64,000 nt of DNA from Datisca glomerata (taxonomy: Eukaryota; Streptophyta; Magnoliopsida; Cucurbitales; Datiscaceae). The translations under genes and the position numbers were made by a program. The notes under the pieces were generated by a model. That model saw only the letters and a list, made by a program, of their open reading frames with translations, had not been told where the DNA came from and searched no databases. Below, in pieces: positions 10,372-23,099 of this stretch. The stretch's first letter is position 1. Each line of letters opens with the position of its first letter. The stretch spans positions 37,398-101,397 of the forward strand of contig QANY01013864.1 of NCBI GenBank assembly GCA_003255025.1, read 5' to 3'.

Positions 10372-12960
10372 CGATTGTTAAATGTGTTTTAAAATTTCTG
10401 GATGATCTTCTAAATCTGCATTTTTAATTAGAGTCGATTGCTTTGCCGTTAACATATATTCAAGAAAGATGTACATAATCTTGCTTCTAAACAGATATTC
10501 AAGAAAGACGTACAGAATTTTGCTTCTAAACAAATATTTGCCTCCTAGCAAAGTACATTATCAATATTTGACTTTGATATAGAATATATCAAATAGGAAT
10601 AATAGTTCGATTAGAAATATTATGCCTAAGAAATATAACTTCTTTTTGGAAAAGTTTATCAGAAGTATAGAATTTGCTTCTAATTTTTCTGATGAAATTA
10701 AAGATAAACCCCAATTATAGAGATTTTTTAAGTAGTCTTAATTATATTAGAGACTACTATACTCAATTATCCCAGGATGCTTCAATCCTATATACCTGAC
10801 TTAAGAAGAATCATTTACCTTGGTCAAAAACATATACTTCTGTCGTACACAAAATAAAAGAAAAAATCAAACATTAATACTGTTTATCTCTACCGAACCC
10901 TAACTAGAAAACGATAGTTGAAATAGATGCTTCTAACCAGGGATATGGTGGATACTTAAACAGTTTAATCCCAACAGTAAAAAAGAAGAACTCGTAAGAT
11001 TTACACTGGAGTATGGAAACGATCAACATTAAACTATATAACTATTAAACATGAATGTTTATCTATTGTTAAATGTGTTTTAAAATTTCATGATGATCTT
11101 CTAAATCTACATTTTTTAATTAGAGTTTATTGCTCTGCTGCTTACAGATATTCAAGAAAGATGTAAATAATCTTGCCTCTAAACAAATATTTACCTCATG
11201 ACAAAGTACATTATCAGTATTTGACTTTGATATAGCATATATCAAATGTGGACAGAATTCTCTACCAGATATTTTAACTCGTGAATGCTTGCAGGGTTCA
11301 TGAGCAACAGAACCCACGGTTGAGGCCGTAGAGGCCGATGAAGTGGCCATTATTCAACAAATTGTTTGAGCCTTAATAGTAAACCAGAGGCTCTTCTAGG
11401 CTAACGGATAAAGATGTCTATCTGATACACAAACAGTATATTATTAACAGTACTACAGAAGAGACTATACTCTTTATTGAAATAGCAAATGAAAAATGGA
11501 CGCCAGATCCGTGGAAAATTAAAAAGAGATATCTCTCTACTCAACAATATCCCACTCATTTGGACCATTATCGATACATCTATGAAGCAATCTTGCTTGA
11601 AACAACAACTATGAAGTTTAAGCATACTCTCCATGATCCTAACAGAACTACTAGCCCTCTCACTTACAATAAGGCTATTATACGTTCTATTATGCCTATT
11701 CAACAATAGGGCATCCATATGCATACTACCACGAGCTTTGACATCCATAATCAAGAAACTAAATATAGTTATTGGAATTATACTGATTTATTTACCTATT
11801 CTTTTTTATTTCCAAAATCATGTACATAACCATACTTGGTTTATTCAAATTTGTCCTGAATTTCTTAAAAATGAGCTCCCAAATCGGTTCCTCATTTGGT
11901 GGGATAAATTTGGTATCACTTTTGAAACCTTACCTGAAGAAGTCCAAACAACATTCAAAGAATGGCAAGCTGCCTATTCTCTTTTACTAGTCAATAAGAA
12001 CATTTCAATGTCTAAAAATGAACAGTTCATTTTATTATCCGTTTCAATATCCCTTGGATTGGGAAATGGGATTTACAGTGTGACTACCAGAATAAGATCC
12101 CTCGACTAAAAAGAGTCTTTTTTACCAAATGGTGGGATAAAGGGAGGAATCACAATATAACTGAACTTGTTAAAGCCATCAAAACTCATACCCAAGCTTG
12201 TTTGGATGCTATTCCTAAGACTCTTCCACCTCCAACAAAAAATCCTTTTATCATGGCCCAAACTGCATTAATAAAGAAATTTCCTGAAATAACAGAAAAT
12301 CAGTTAATTATAAAGGAGAAATTTCTCCGATCCTTAGCACCATAAGATGCTTCAATGAAATCTGTGAGCAGCCATACAGGATCTGATCAAGATGATAAGG
12401 AATTCAACATCTTAGCTGGCGAAAGTCAAGAGCCAGAACCTTCTGACCCTACCATTCCATATTTTTTGGATTTTCTCACCAGCATGATCTTAAAGAAAAT
12501 GGAACAAGACAAGAAAGGAAAAGAAAAGGCCTGATTCTTGTCTCCCACTAGGAAAAAAAGAAAACAGTGTTGGCATATACCGACAAATAACTTTTTGAAA
12601 AAGAAGATGCCCACTATCTTCAATAGGGAACGCCACCATATACAGATTGATCCACTTTTAATAAAGTATATTCCCACTACCAGAGACAGCTATAAAGATA
12701 AGGATGAACGACTCCACTCTCCAAGGACACACAACCTTATTTTTTTTCTTTTGTATTATTAAAGGGAAGCCTCACCCTTTGTTGAAGGCATCCGACTTTG
12801 ATCGGGAATTATCATACTCTATCTCTCTCTCTCTCTCATATTCACTCCCTCTCTCATCTATAATACTCTATTTCTCTCTCTCCTCCATGTATATATTGTT
12901 ACTACTGATATAAATATAAAGTGTTGAAGAAATAAAGCTCTACCTCTTGTAAGTTTTGAT
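10372..12960 (+). mobile_element. Endogenous caulimovirid fragment, copy B
   Basis: Same order and junction with unit Y as copy A, with only scattered substitutions and 1-2-bp indels. Copy B is less damaged at some sites: it is open where copy A has a stop in RNase H (near 11252), has two extra bases near 12017 so that the open stretch 11633-12109 is longer (158 codons), and has an extra C near 12100. It continues past the point where copy A is cut by the N, through a CT-rich run (12820-12890) to AATAAAGCTC near 12930, which could be a polyadenylation signal. It lacks RT palm, capsid and movement functions. Confidence 0.7.
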
Positions 12961-13265
12961 ATTTATTTTTGGTCCTCACATTGACTGATAGTTTATGTTA
13001 GTTTGAATTTTAGAACTATTACTTATTGTGTTTATTTTACCTTAGCCTTGTATTGGCCGAAAGGCCACCACCACCACTAAAATAGTAGTTTTATGAGACC
13101 ATATGTCTAGCAATTTAAAATTAATATGAATTTTGATATGCCCTTTCATATTTGTAGATCCGTACTGACTATAAGAGCAGTTAACTTCTAATTAGTGGGA
13201 CGTCACTCAAGTCATGTTTTGGTAAGGTCCGTGTTGCAAGGATTGCGTTAGGACCGTTGACCCAT
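12960..13265. other. Spacer between virus-derived copy B and LINE L3
   Basis: AT-rich sequence without a recognisable gene. It may be the 3' end or leader of the viral sequence up to about 13080; a TA run (13267-13287) precedes the LINE-associated insert. No continuation of unit Y is found here, so the right-hand host flank of the viral insertion is not present. Confidence 0.4.
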
Positions 13266-13269
13266 TTAT

Positions 13270-15670
13270 ATATATATATATATATTCTAGGTAAACGCAC
13301 ATTAAGTTTTAGGGTTTCCATAAAATAGTAAATTATTTACAAATGTACCACTGTGGTGGGACCCACTGCAGAGTGTGTCACATTGTAGTGTTGTGTGGCA
13401 TTGCAGTGCGCCGTGAACTATAATAGTGTCGTGAGGCACTATAGAGTCCCACTGACCATCATACTGTCATGTGTCACTATAGTGCCGTGTGTCATGCGGT
13501 AGTACAGTGTCACATGCTAATCCCTGATCCAAAAAACAATGATTGACATGTGCTAGTCCAAATATCTAGAGATCAGTTAACTCAATATTATTTTACCTAA
13601 TTATACATATCAACTAACTTATTTGTTAGTTTAAAAACATAACATATTAGTTAATTCAAATTCAAATTATTATCTTAGAATAATTTAGTATTATTTAATT
13701 TCATACATCAAATATATTGCCTCACTTACCGATGAATACAAAACCAATCGATATAATTATTAATTGTAATTTCTGAAATTATAATAAATAATTTAATTAA
13801 TTAAGTTCACATAATTATCTCATAATTATATATTTGCCCCAGAAATCTATTTCATTTTGCAAGCTAGTCCTTTTCTTATGTCCTAAAACATTCACACCCT
13901 AGACTGTGTAGTATAGAGGTGGCTTGGGGACTATGGACCAATAATTCTAAGCTCCAATAAATCATATTATCAATTAAACTCTTTAATTAAATAGTCATAT
14001 TTATTAATTCCATGATTATTCCACTTTAAATATAGAATTACACTCTTAGTAATTATAGAGTATATTTACAGAATACACTATTTTATACTTCTAATTACAT
14101 ATTATCATTAAGTATCATTAACTCACTAGTGAACGGTTAATTTATAATCGTATTATAAATTTGAGCTCAATAACCATTCAATTATAGAATTAACACTGAA
14201 GTGAACCAATATATGATCCATTAAAAAAGTATCGATTCTAAATCTTGTAAGATCATGTTTCTAGTCATCCACAACACTGAATCACTAAAACAAAAGGCAC
14301 TAGTATGTTTTACAAACAACTTTAACGAGTGAATCAAAAGATCCATTAGACATGTATAGGAGTTTATGACTACTAAAGATTTAGACTGACGTACATATGA
14401 TCAACAGATTGATGTGAATTAAATCTTTATGATAGACGGTAGGTTAATAAAGATATTAATCGACATCAGTCATGTCCTATATAATCTAATTATATACAGT
14501 ATTTTCACTACGATGTATATCCAAATCAATGATCCGGATCTATAGATCACTTGCATTCAAGATGCTTAGCGAACCGTACTAGCAACCATTCATTAAAGAT
14601 TCCATTATTTAATATGTTGTAAACTATTTTATTCATTATCTATGATCTTAATTATCTGGTACTAATAAAAGATCATCATCACATTAATGAATATGGAATT
14701 TTTAGATATTCATAATAATTCAGAAAAGACAATTATAAGAAAAATGTATTTTTAATAATTTCAAATTAAAATATCTTTACACATGCATTGAAGGCACTAT
14801 GGCAGACTTCCAATATTACTATCTTTTGGGTGGTGTTGTACCTTCGTAATGAAGAAACTTTTGAGGGTAGGAAACCTGTCTTTGTTCAAGCTCTGGCATT
14901 ATTTTGGCATTCAGTTCATGAAGCAGACTCTTTTAAGATTGGCATAATGCAGAGTTCAATGGAAATTTATGTTTCGAGTCGTTCTTCCAAAACCCCACGT
15001 ATCTTAAAATTTTCAGGCATCCTCCCCCATCAGGTTGGATTAAGGTGAATGCTGATTGAGGAGCTTTTGCTAGTCTTAGCTGTTCAGTTTATGGAGGTAT
15101 TTTCAGATTGTCTAGATGATTTGTTAAGGGTAGTTACACTATTCACCTTGGCATGTAATTTGCTTTTGAGGTGGAGCTAGTTGTTACTATCCATGCGATT
15201 GTTCATGCTTCGACCTTTGTATGAAGACAATCATGGTTTAAAAGTGATTCTCTTTATACGGTGGCCATTATCCATACTAGATCTCATAAGGTCCATTGTC
15301 GTTGGCGTACAAATTGGGATATTTGTTGAAATTTAATGGAACAGATGGATTTTTTGTCACTCTCATTTTTGGGAGGGTAACAGGGTTGTAGATTGTTTGA
15401 CGCCTAAAGCCCCCAGTATAGTTACTCCAACTTGGTAGTGGAATACTCTGGATTTCTATTTTTTCATTTATTTTTTATGATATTTCTAACATACATTCTT
15501 TTAGGTTTTGATCAATTTTTTTCTTTGTATTTTGTTTTGTTGACTCTTTTATTTTATTTTATTTTAATAATATGTTAGGTTGGGTTAAATGATGAGCGTG
15601 TTATGGAGGTGACATCCTAGCTGAGATGTTCTGGTACACCTACTGATTTTTATCATAACAACCTTATATA
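13270..15670 (+). mobile_element. LINE 3' half, copy L3
   Basis: It begins within the AT-rich insert (13288-14780, related to 4190-5830), then the RNase H connection region (14788-15048), then RNase H fragments up to about 15420 and a 3' region with an A-rich tail at 15660-15690. There is no RT or endonuclease, so this is either a 5'-truncated insertion or part of a larger duplication; since unit Y follows it just as in copies L1 and L2, duplication is more likely. Confidence 0.75.
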
Positions 15671-16828
15671 AAAAAAAAGTAAAAAGAAAGAGTGGGGAGA
15701 AATTCATTCTCACACATAATACCTCTTAAAAAAGTGGACCATATCTTAAAAAAAAGTGGATCATCAGTGTGGTACACGAGTGCACACAACGACATGGCAA
15801 GTGGATCATGATTGTAGTACACATGGCAGTTTCTTAGAGGCTCGGCTTGATTCAGTTTATCAAGAGTCATTTGTCGGTTACAACAAACACATAAAAGAAT
15901 CGTAAAAAATATATAAACAGAAACGTGTCGAGCTCCCAACACGCAACAATAAAGCGCGTTGCATGCCGTATCTCTGAGGTTAGTTTCATGTCGGTGATTA
16001 GTGAATAGCATTCACTCTCTGTGCTATCACACTTGCTTTGCTTCAATTTTTTCTTTTAAGAATTACTTCAACATTTCAGTTTGAATAGATGTTATTATAA
16101 ATTTTTATTGTTTTAAATACTTTTTATGTTCCTAAAGAATTAGAATAGTTGAATCTCTGTAAGAATAATAATTATCCATTTTCGTGGATCTTTCTTGGTT
16201 GCTCAAAGAGTAAGACTAATTGTGGTTGTGCATTTTCCTTAATTTTCGAAACTATGATTATGGCTTTGTTTGTGAATTCAGTTTTGACAATAGTATTATT
16301 ATATTAATGTTTACATGAGAAAATAAAATGCTAAGAGCTCAGCCTCACAGAGTTTTCATAATGGTTGATTAACTATAGTAATTAATTGAATACGACTATA
16401 CGCTTCTCTTATTTATCTTTATCATAGTTCATACATTTTCATCTAAAATGGATGTATTTTCATTTTTTATCATTTCCACACCCATCAAGTTATATATCAA
16501 TTTTTAAAATCATAACTAAAATCATAAACTAATTTATTATATTATTATAATGAGTGATAAAACATAAACTTGTAAATGATTGACATATAATTTCATCAAT
16601 TAAAACTTGAAATATAATTTTATCAATAAGGGTCATGTTATTTGAGATGATAATGAAACATTTTGTCGCCAATGTTATTTCTGAAAATTGGAAGTAAAAT
16701 AAGTCTAATGTATATAATATGGTATTAACTTGAAGGACGCAAAAGTAGACAATTTTATAACTAATACAATTTGAAGAGGGACAAAAAAATAATTGTTGCA
16801 GCTAAACTTTTAACAATATACATGTCAC
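15670..16828 (+). repeat. Dispersed unit Y, copy 3
   Basis: Parallels 6670-7539 and 26195-27425: the VNTR (1-2 units), TATA-like AAATATATAAACAG near 15908, leader-like CACTCTCTGTGCTATCACAC (16013), the GTAAGAATAATAATT segment, and the 15-codon stretch at 16260-16307 (MALFVNSVLTIVLLY). It has no viral insertion and continues through CACCCATCAAGTTATATATC to about 16828. Confidence 0.6.
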
Positions 16829-17212
16829 ACTCTGATGGGTTGTAACCATGCACATCACATATCAAAGAATCCAAACAACGAAGGTGACTAAGGTGTTTTC
16901 CTTGCCAAAAGACCTCCATAACTTAAGTTAGAAGGGTAAAGAGAGTTTATATAAGGTTCAATGAGCTTAACTTTGATTTTGGAGGGAATGGTATTTATAA
17001 GGGAGACTTAGGACCTAAAAATACATAATTCTGATATGGAGGGTGATGATTGGTTAGGGTGGTTGTATGTTCAATACCGCTTGGCCACGTGGAAAATCAC
17101 TTTCAGCTAACAATAATCAAAGTGACAGTTCCATGAGCTGCCTAACCCTGAAGACACAAACTGTAGGTTTTCGAGCTTCTGGTCACACATACGCGACCTT
17201 GAGGTGCCATCC
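16829..17212 (-). mobile_element. LTR-like piece G1, gypsy type
   Basis: On the minus strand this reads CCTTATAAATACC (TATA box, 16989-17001), a leader with CAAAGTTAAGCTCATTGAACC, then a GAGGTCTTTTGGCAAGG segment and CCATCAGAGTGTGACA as its end. A TATAAATA box, short R and the phrase 'acttaag...gga(g)g...ttggcaagg' are typical of plant Ty3/gypsy LTRs. Both borders are approximate and no internal domain adjoins it. A longer relative is at 27425-27915. Confidence 0.4.
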
Positions 17213-18500
17213 TTGAAATTGAGCAGACATGGGGGTCGCTTATTAAGTTAGCGTTTTGATGCTTTTGAACTTTGTTTTTCTTTTGTTGATATAGGCGATA
17301 CCTCTTGTATAGTGTATTTCTTTTAGTTGAATATATTTTCCTTTTTGAATATGCAAGTATAATCACATATGCAAAATTTAGAAATGTATCTATAAAATTC
17401 TCTTTCAATATATAAAATTTCTAATTAGGAGAATTACAAGTTGACAAAAATCTTTAAGGCCACTTATTATATGCATACTATGAGCACGCTAATAGTTTAT
17501 ACAGTTTCATTTATTAATATTATATGGATTCATTATCCACTCGTTAAAAAACTAATAACATTCTTGTTGACAATGAACTACATTACTTATAAATTGAATT
17601 CTTTTATTGATGTTTTACTTTGAAAAGGGATTTTCATTAAAGTTATGATTTTTTTAAAGCTTTCAAATTCACTCTTATAATAAACACGTATAGTTCAAGA
17701 ATTTTCAAGTTCAATTTATATATGTCAATAATAGGAGGTGAATGAATCTATCATAGGTATAAATTGAAAAAGTATTATTAGAAAAAAAATGTAGTAAAAA
17801 ATGTAGACAAAATTGAAGGTTTCTCTGTTGAAATTGCATAATTTCGTTAAACCAAATATAGATGATATAATTCTTTAGCATATCGTATAGAATTGCATCT
17901 ATCTATAAGACGTATATTCAATAATAATATATTAAGAGTAACACGACACAATAGTCATTTTATAAATTTTTAGGAATTATTTATTATTTCAATACGTACT
18001 GCTTTTATTATTTGATATGNGTTATTATAAATTTTTATTGTTTTAAATACTTTTTATGTTCCTAAAGAATTAGAATAGTTGAATCTCCGTAAGAATAATA
18101 ATTATCCATTTTCGTGGATCTTTCTTGGTTGCTCAAAGAGTAAGACTTATTATTTGATATGCCTAAATGTGATTAGTTGACACATATACTTGTACATACA
18201 TTAAATCTATTTATTTAATAAAATTGAATAAAAATATATTAATTATTCTTATTAATATATACTAAATAATTCTGATTGATATACTAATTATTAATTTTGA
18301 TTTAACAATAATTATTATGACACTTTTTAAATTTCTTGTGTTTATTGATTCTTTAGTTTTGACTCATTTTTTTTTAAACTTAACTTTGTCTTTTTACCCT
18401 CAATTGTTCTGTTATGTTTGTTATAAATAAATTTTATTTTTGTTCTCATATGTATGTGCGTTAATACGAAGAATCCAATCAACAAAATTTTTTAAAAACT
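17180..18500. repeat. Unit X, left copy
   Basis: AT-rich non-coding sequence that is the reverse complement of 62120-63455, with matches such as CATCAAAACGCTAACTTA and ACGTACAGTTCAAGAATTTT-like segments along its whole length. It is interrupted by the N-linked patch at 18020-18162, which the right copy lacks. No gene recognised. Confidence 0.75.
18020..18162. other. Single N followed by a misplaced piece of unit Y
   Basis: After the N at 18020, bases 18021-18147 copy 16092-16220 of unit Y, and then TTATTATTTGATATG, already present just before the N, is repeated. The inverted partner of unit X (near 62640) reads straight through. An assembly patch is the simplest explanation; a small insertion with duplicated ends is the alternative. 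Confidence 0.75.
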
Positions 18501-18539
18501 TAACTTTTTCTGGTTTTTTTCCTATTAGATTATGGATTA

Positions 18540-19190
18540 TCAGGAAAAAAAGTAGAAAAAACCTAAGGAAAAAGGTAGAGAAAATGCCTAAGTGTACAAA
18601 ACGACTGCCCAAGGCAAAAAAAATTAGTCAAATATGCCTAAGTGTGTTAGCTTAAAGAAAGAAAGTAGAAAAATTCCTAAGTGTGCCAAACGGGCGCTTA
18701 TGACAAAAAAGCAAAAAAGATGCCTAAGTGTGCCAAGCGGCTGCTTAAGGCAGAAAAATAGAAAAAAATGTTTATGTGTGAAAAACAGTCAATGAAGGGA
18801 AAAAATTATTAAAAAACTGTTAAAGTGTGCCAAGCAGCTGCTTAAGGCAAAAAAGAAGAAAAAATTTCGTAGTATGCCAAGTGACCACTTAAGTAAAAAA
18901 AAGTAGAAAAAATGCCTAAGGGTGCTAAGCAGACACTTATCGTAAAAAGGTAGAAAAAAATGTCTAAGTGTGCCAAGCTGCCGCTTAAGGTAAAAAAAGT
19001 AAAGAAAACCGAATAACTGTGCCGAGCGCCCGCTTAAGGGAAAAAAGAAGAAAAATTTCCTAAGTGTGCCAAGTGACCATTTAAGGTAAAAATGTAGAAA
19101 ATACCGAAGTATGCCAAACGACTTAAGATAAAAAAAAGTATAAAAATGTCTAAGTGTGTCAACCAGCCGCTAAAGGCGAAAATTCAAAAA
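18540..19190 (-). repeat. Minisatellite, about 48-bp unit, left array
   Basis: About 13 imperfect units built around TGCCTAAGTGTGCCAAGCGG followed by CCGCTTAAGG and an A-rich stretch; successive TAAGTGTG motifs are about 41-55 bp apart. It lies downstream of the antisense extra ORF. The reverse-complement array is at 59470-60190. Tandem subrepeats next to the 3' end are known in plant Tat-group gypsy elements. Confidence 0.85.
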
Positions 19191-19329
19191 AATATGCAAG
19201 TAAATAGTCGTTCAAGACAGAGAAAAGAAAATTATAAAGGAATTCAAAAACCAAAATTTACACTTAGAGAGAAAAGAAGTATTTCATTAATAATGAAAAT
19301 GAAGTACAAGGAAAAGAAAAGAAATAAAA

Positions 19330-20763
19330 ACGAACAGTCATAAGGATGAAAAAGGAAAAACTCGAGCACAATAAGCTTTGCTGAATGGTCATAAGGCCTT
19401 CGCGTCTCCTCAACGACAAACTCCTTGGTGACAACTTCAATAGTCTCCGAGGTAGCAGCATTGTTCTAGTTGGAGGGTGGAACTGCCTCAGTCAGTTCTT
19501 ACTATAGAGGGGCCCGAGCTGCGCCATCAAGATACCTTATGGTATAAACCTCCTTCTCCAGCTGTGTGAACTATGCAGTGTACAGCTCATAGGATTCCTC
19601 TTCCTTCTTCTTCAAAACTTCGACCATTGAGGCCTATATCCTCTCACAAGCCTCCCAAATAACCTCTCGATGCCTGACTTATCACTGCCAATGTTGTTAA
19701 GCTTAGCGGTGTGAGCTTTGTCTTAAAGGGGAACCTCGACAAAGAAACAAAGGTTAGTGAAGGGCTTAGTAAGAAAAACTAAACTTGGAAAACTATGAAG
19801 GAAATACCTGATGGAGGCTGTTGTTGAGTCCCTTTTGTAGAGCCTTGATAGTTTCTTCTCTAAGATGGTTAGAATTGATTGAGCACTAGATAATATGGAA
19901 GGTCTCATGGTCTAGTAGCTAGTTGATGTGAAAGGACATCCTCATCTTAGAACCAAAAGGAAACATGGACCATAGTCGCCCAGCCTCAGAGGCAGCCTGA
20001 CTATAATTAGAGAGAGAAAGCCCATTGGGATAAAAGGCACTGTGATAAATTTTTTTGCTAGAACGAAGGGTGAATAGCCAGATTAGAGAGAGGGAAAGAA
20101 ATTTGAGGGAGAATGATTTTAGCCTTATCTTTGGGAGTCTCAAATGGACGAGAGTTCTTCCTCTTGTCTGCAAGAAAAACAAAGAAAGATTAGTTGAATA
20201 AAAAAATCAAGGTAATTTAAGAAAAGCAGGGGATGTAGAAGGGATTGGTCAATCACCAAATGATCTCCATACAATAAGGATATGAAAGTGACCGCCTCGG
20301 TATTCCAGCATTTGTCACCCTTTGGTAAGTCAAAAATAAGTGGACCACCGGTCAGGCCACTCCTCCGAATGCAAAGTAGTTTCCATTCTTCTCTCTAATG
20401 GAGTAAAGAAAGAAAAACTCATTCAGACCTCACTCTAAACTATATAATATGTTTAAAGCCTCGAAACCTAGAAGAATCCAATATGTATTTGGAGTAAATT
20501 GTTTTGGAGTAAATTGTGTAGGAGAGACATCATAATATTGGAAGAATTCTTGAAATAAATGAGAGATGGGAAACCTAAAGCCTAGTGCAATATATGGTTC
20601 TAAAGTTTAAAACGCCAGGATATATGGAAGAATTGACAAGGTCACCGTCAAAATAACAGTAGTTGACCTCATTGGGAAAGGCCATACAGTACTGAGAAAC
20701 GAATCTGTTAAATTCATCTCTAATCATAATTCTAGGCATAAAAGGAGAAAATGAAGAAGCCAT
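19330..20763 (-). pseudogene. Antisense extra ORF of gypsy-type element, copy 2
   Basis: Minus-strand reading starts at ATG 20763 (MASSFSPF, then RFVSQYCMAF and GDLVNSSIYPG), runs through the gag-like domain and reaches the same 89-bp intron (20168-20256, GT...AG). The second part codes TRGRTLVH-type sequence and YKRDSTTAS (about 19830), then a shortened C-terminal coil. Relative to the copy at 57.8-59.4 kb most of the Glu/Lys-rich coil is missing (join near 19675-19690). Stops near 20560 and 20470 show decay, although the first about 70 codons are open. Its 3' side merges into the minisatellite. The role of such ORFs in plant retroelements is unknown. Confidence 0.55.
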
Positions 20764-21222
20764 TTGAGAAAGATGACAAAAAATAGGCGAATCCAAACAC
20801 GAAACTTACTGGTAATGGAAGTGCAGGATGAAGACGAAGGGAAAAACCGTTGCATATATTAAAAAAGATTGATGACGACACAATAATAACAGTTAGATGA
20901 TTCTGAAAGATACATAATTTTAACCAACCACCAAATTAAGTGACATGACAACAACCATTTGAAATTCAATTCAGTAAAATTCTTTTTTATGAAAATCAAA
21001 TCAAGTAAATATGTCTTTAGCTCAAATAGTCTATAAAAAAATAACAACTAAAGTCAACTTTCAAGCTCAAACTATAAAAAAATTCAGAAAACATTTATTT
21101 TTGAAAAATGGCTGGAAATGGATGAAGTAAATATTATTTACCAAAATACCAAACAAGTAAATAAATTATGTACATTATTCCGGCCATTTATGAAAATCAT
21201 TTTTGTGGTTTGAATTAATAAT

Positions 21223-21687
21223 TTGGTCATTTTTATAATTATCGCAACTCTGTTAATGCAAACAACGAGGCAAAAGATAAAAAACATGAGAGAGGTAGAT
21301 CCAAAATGTGTCAAGAATATCGGCCAAAGGACAAGTCAAGAGATGCTCCTATTTTGGAGAACTTTGCAACAGCACTTGGTGCAAGTTGACAAGGTAATCA
21401 TGTTTGAAAAAAATGTGAAATTGGTCTCAAATCTTGGCCTTGAACCGACTGCCTCTTCTAGTACAGCAAGGTCGATTAGTCCTCGTATCCTGATGAATTC
21501 CAACAATGGTGATGCAAATGTGATCTTTCCATTAGCTCCTGCACATAAACCTTTAGATGTTTCAATTGTGTCGTTGTGGGTTGATTCAAATAATGTAGAA
21601 ATCTCAGACGATAACGTTGTTGACCATTTGAGACTTTCACTCATTGAAGGTCCAAATCCTCCCCTTCAAGATGCAACTCGCCCATAA
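21223..21687 (+). pseudogene. LINE ORF1-like segment, copy L2
   Basis: 154 codons are open, with segments GQRTSQEMLLFW, SNLGLEPTASSS and RLSLIEGPNPP. Paralogues are at 35160-35490 (shortened) and 56436-56860 on the minus strand. It immediately precedes the endonuclease, where plant LINEs carry ORF1 or the ORF1-ORF2 linker. I see no zinc knuckle or RRM, so the assignment is by position only. No suitable start codon context was identified; the first ATG lies in unrelated upstream sequence. Confidence 0.45.
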
Positions 21688-21899
21688 TTTGAGAGTGAGA
21701 GTACTGAGTCATATTTCTGTCATACTGATGTTCAAGGGAAAGTCTATTGTGCTGATAAGAAAGAAGTTCTTATTGGAATGTGGTTTCTGCTACACAAGGC
21801 AAAAAGAATAATAAAAATGTTGTTATCATAGCCAAAACATCCAAGACCAGGGCTGCTCAACAAGCTTCGAAATTGTAGAAGTATTAAAAATTGTGATAC

Positions 21900-22420
21900 T
21901 TAACAAGCTTTGAAAGAATTTTGTTTTCATCATAAGTCAAATTTTGTTTGCATCGTCAAACCTTTGTGTAGCTTTGATTCAGTTGCTTCTACTTTGTGGA
22001 GCTCCCTTAGCTTGCATTACATTTGTTTCAATACCAGTATTTTTCCTAAATTATGGATCTTTAGATCTTCTGCTATTCAACATATTATGGTCATTTTATC
22101 TCATATCCAATATGTTATTATTTCTACTAGTTTATGTGGTTTTGCCGATCAAATTTCTTTTGTCTGTGGTAGTGTGAATTATATCAACCGTAGATCTCTT
22201 TGGAGTTCTCCTATAGACATTTCAATTTCAATAATTTGTGGCTTGTAATTAGGGATTTCAATTCAATTCTAGGAGCTCATAAAACCACCGGTAATATCAC
22301 GGCTAGTTCTAATGAAGACTTTCGAGCTACTTTGACTGTTTGTAATCTTATAGATGTTGACGCAAAATGAGTTTTTTATACTCGAATTGGCTAGAGTTGT
22401 CGAGGTATTGTTCTTTCTCA
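21900..22420 (+). pseudogene. LINE EEP endonuclease domain, copy L2
   Basis: Segments FVCIVKPLCSF, SFVCGSVNYINRRSLW and, after a frameshift, the GDFN-like stretch with ELIKPP and ED FRATLTVCNLID correspond to the exonuclease-endonuclease-phosphatase domain that nicks the target site in L1 elements. 21910-22248 is open (112 codons), then the frame is lost at the GDFNAILG equivalent. Confidence 0.75.
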
Positions 22421-23099
22421 TTTGGATAGGGCACTTTGCTCTACTTCTTTCCTAGATACTTGGTATGAGGTCTTTTGCTACTTTAGAGAGATTACACTCT
22501 TATCATCATCCATTATTGGTTCTTCCACAGGAATTTTATCAGGACATCCCCATTTTAGATTTTGGGTATGTGGATTTCTCATCCCTTTCCCCTGATTGGG
22601 TTCGTTATGTTTAGTCAACTCCTAATGCAGGTAGTAGTATATAGTTTTTGTTCAGAAGTTAAAACTTCTTAAGGTACCCTTGAGAAAATGGAATTGAGAG
22701 GATTTTTCTGATGCTCTTTTTGGACTTGAATCTGATGATCTTGCAAACTTAGATAGGACACTAAGACAACAAGATATTTTTTGAGAGAAAAAAGTAGGGT
22801 CAAATGGCTTGCAGAGGGTGATTCACTCTTTGCTTAAACGTAGGGGGTGTAATAATAATTTTTCTTCCATGAAAATTGGTGATGGAATTTCTTATATTTG
22901 AATTGAGATCGGTGACCATGTCATTTCATTTTATCAACAACTCTTTTCAGATTCTAGGGACTGTAATTCAGATCTTTCTATGATTCAAGAGTATGACCCT
23001 TCTTTGGTCAGTGATGTGGAGAATGCATCGATTCTTTAGGTTCCTTATTCTTATGAGATAAGGAAGACTGTGCTTGACATGAGTTTCTCAGGTAAATGT

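Noticed and set aside
18540..19190. CRISPR-like array
   Set aside because: Units are degenerate, contiguous and about 48 bp without unique spacers, in a plant context; it is a minisatellite.
21336..21644. Minus-strand 102-codon ORF
   Set aside because: Antisense shadow of the ORF1-like frame, which shows the paralogous matches.
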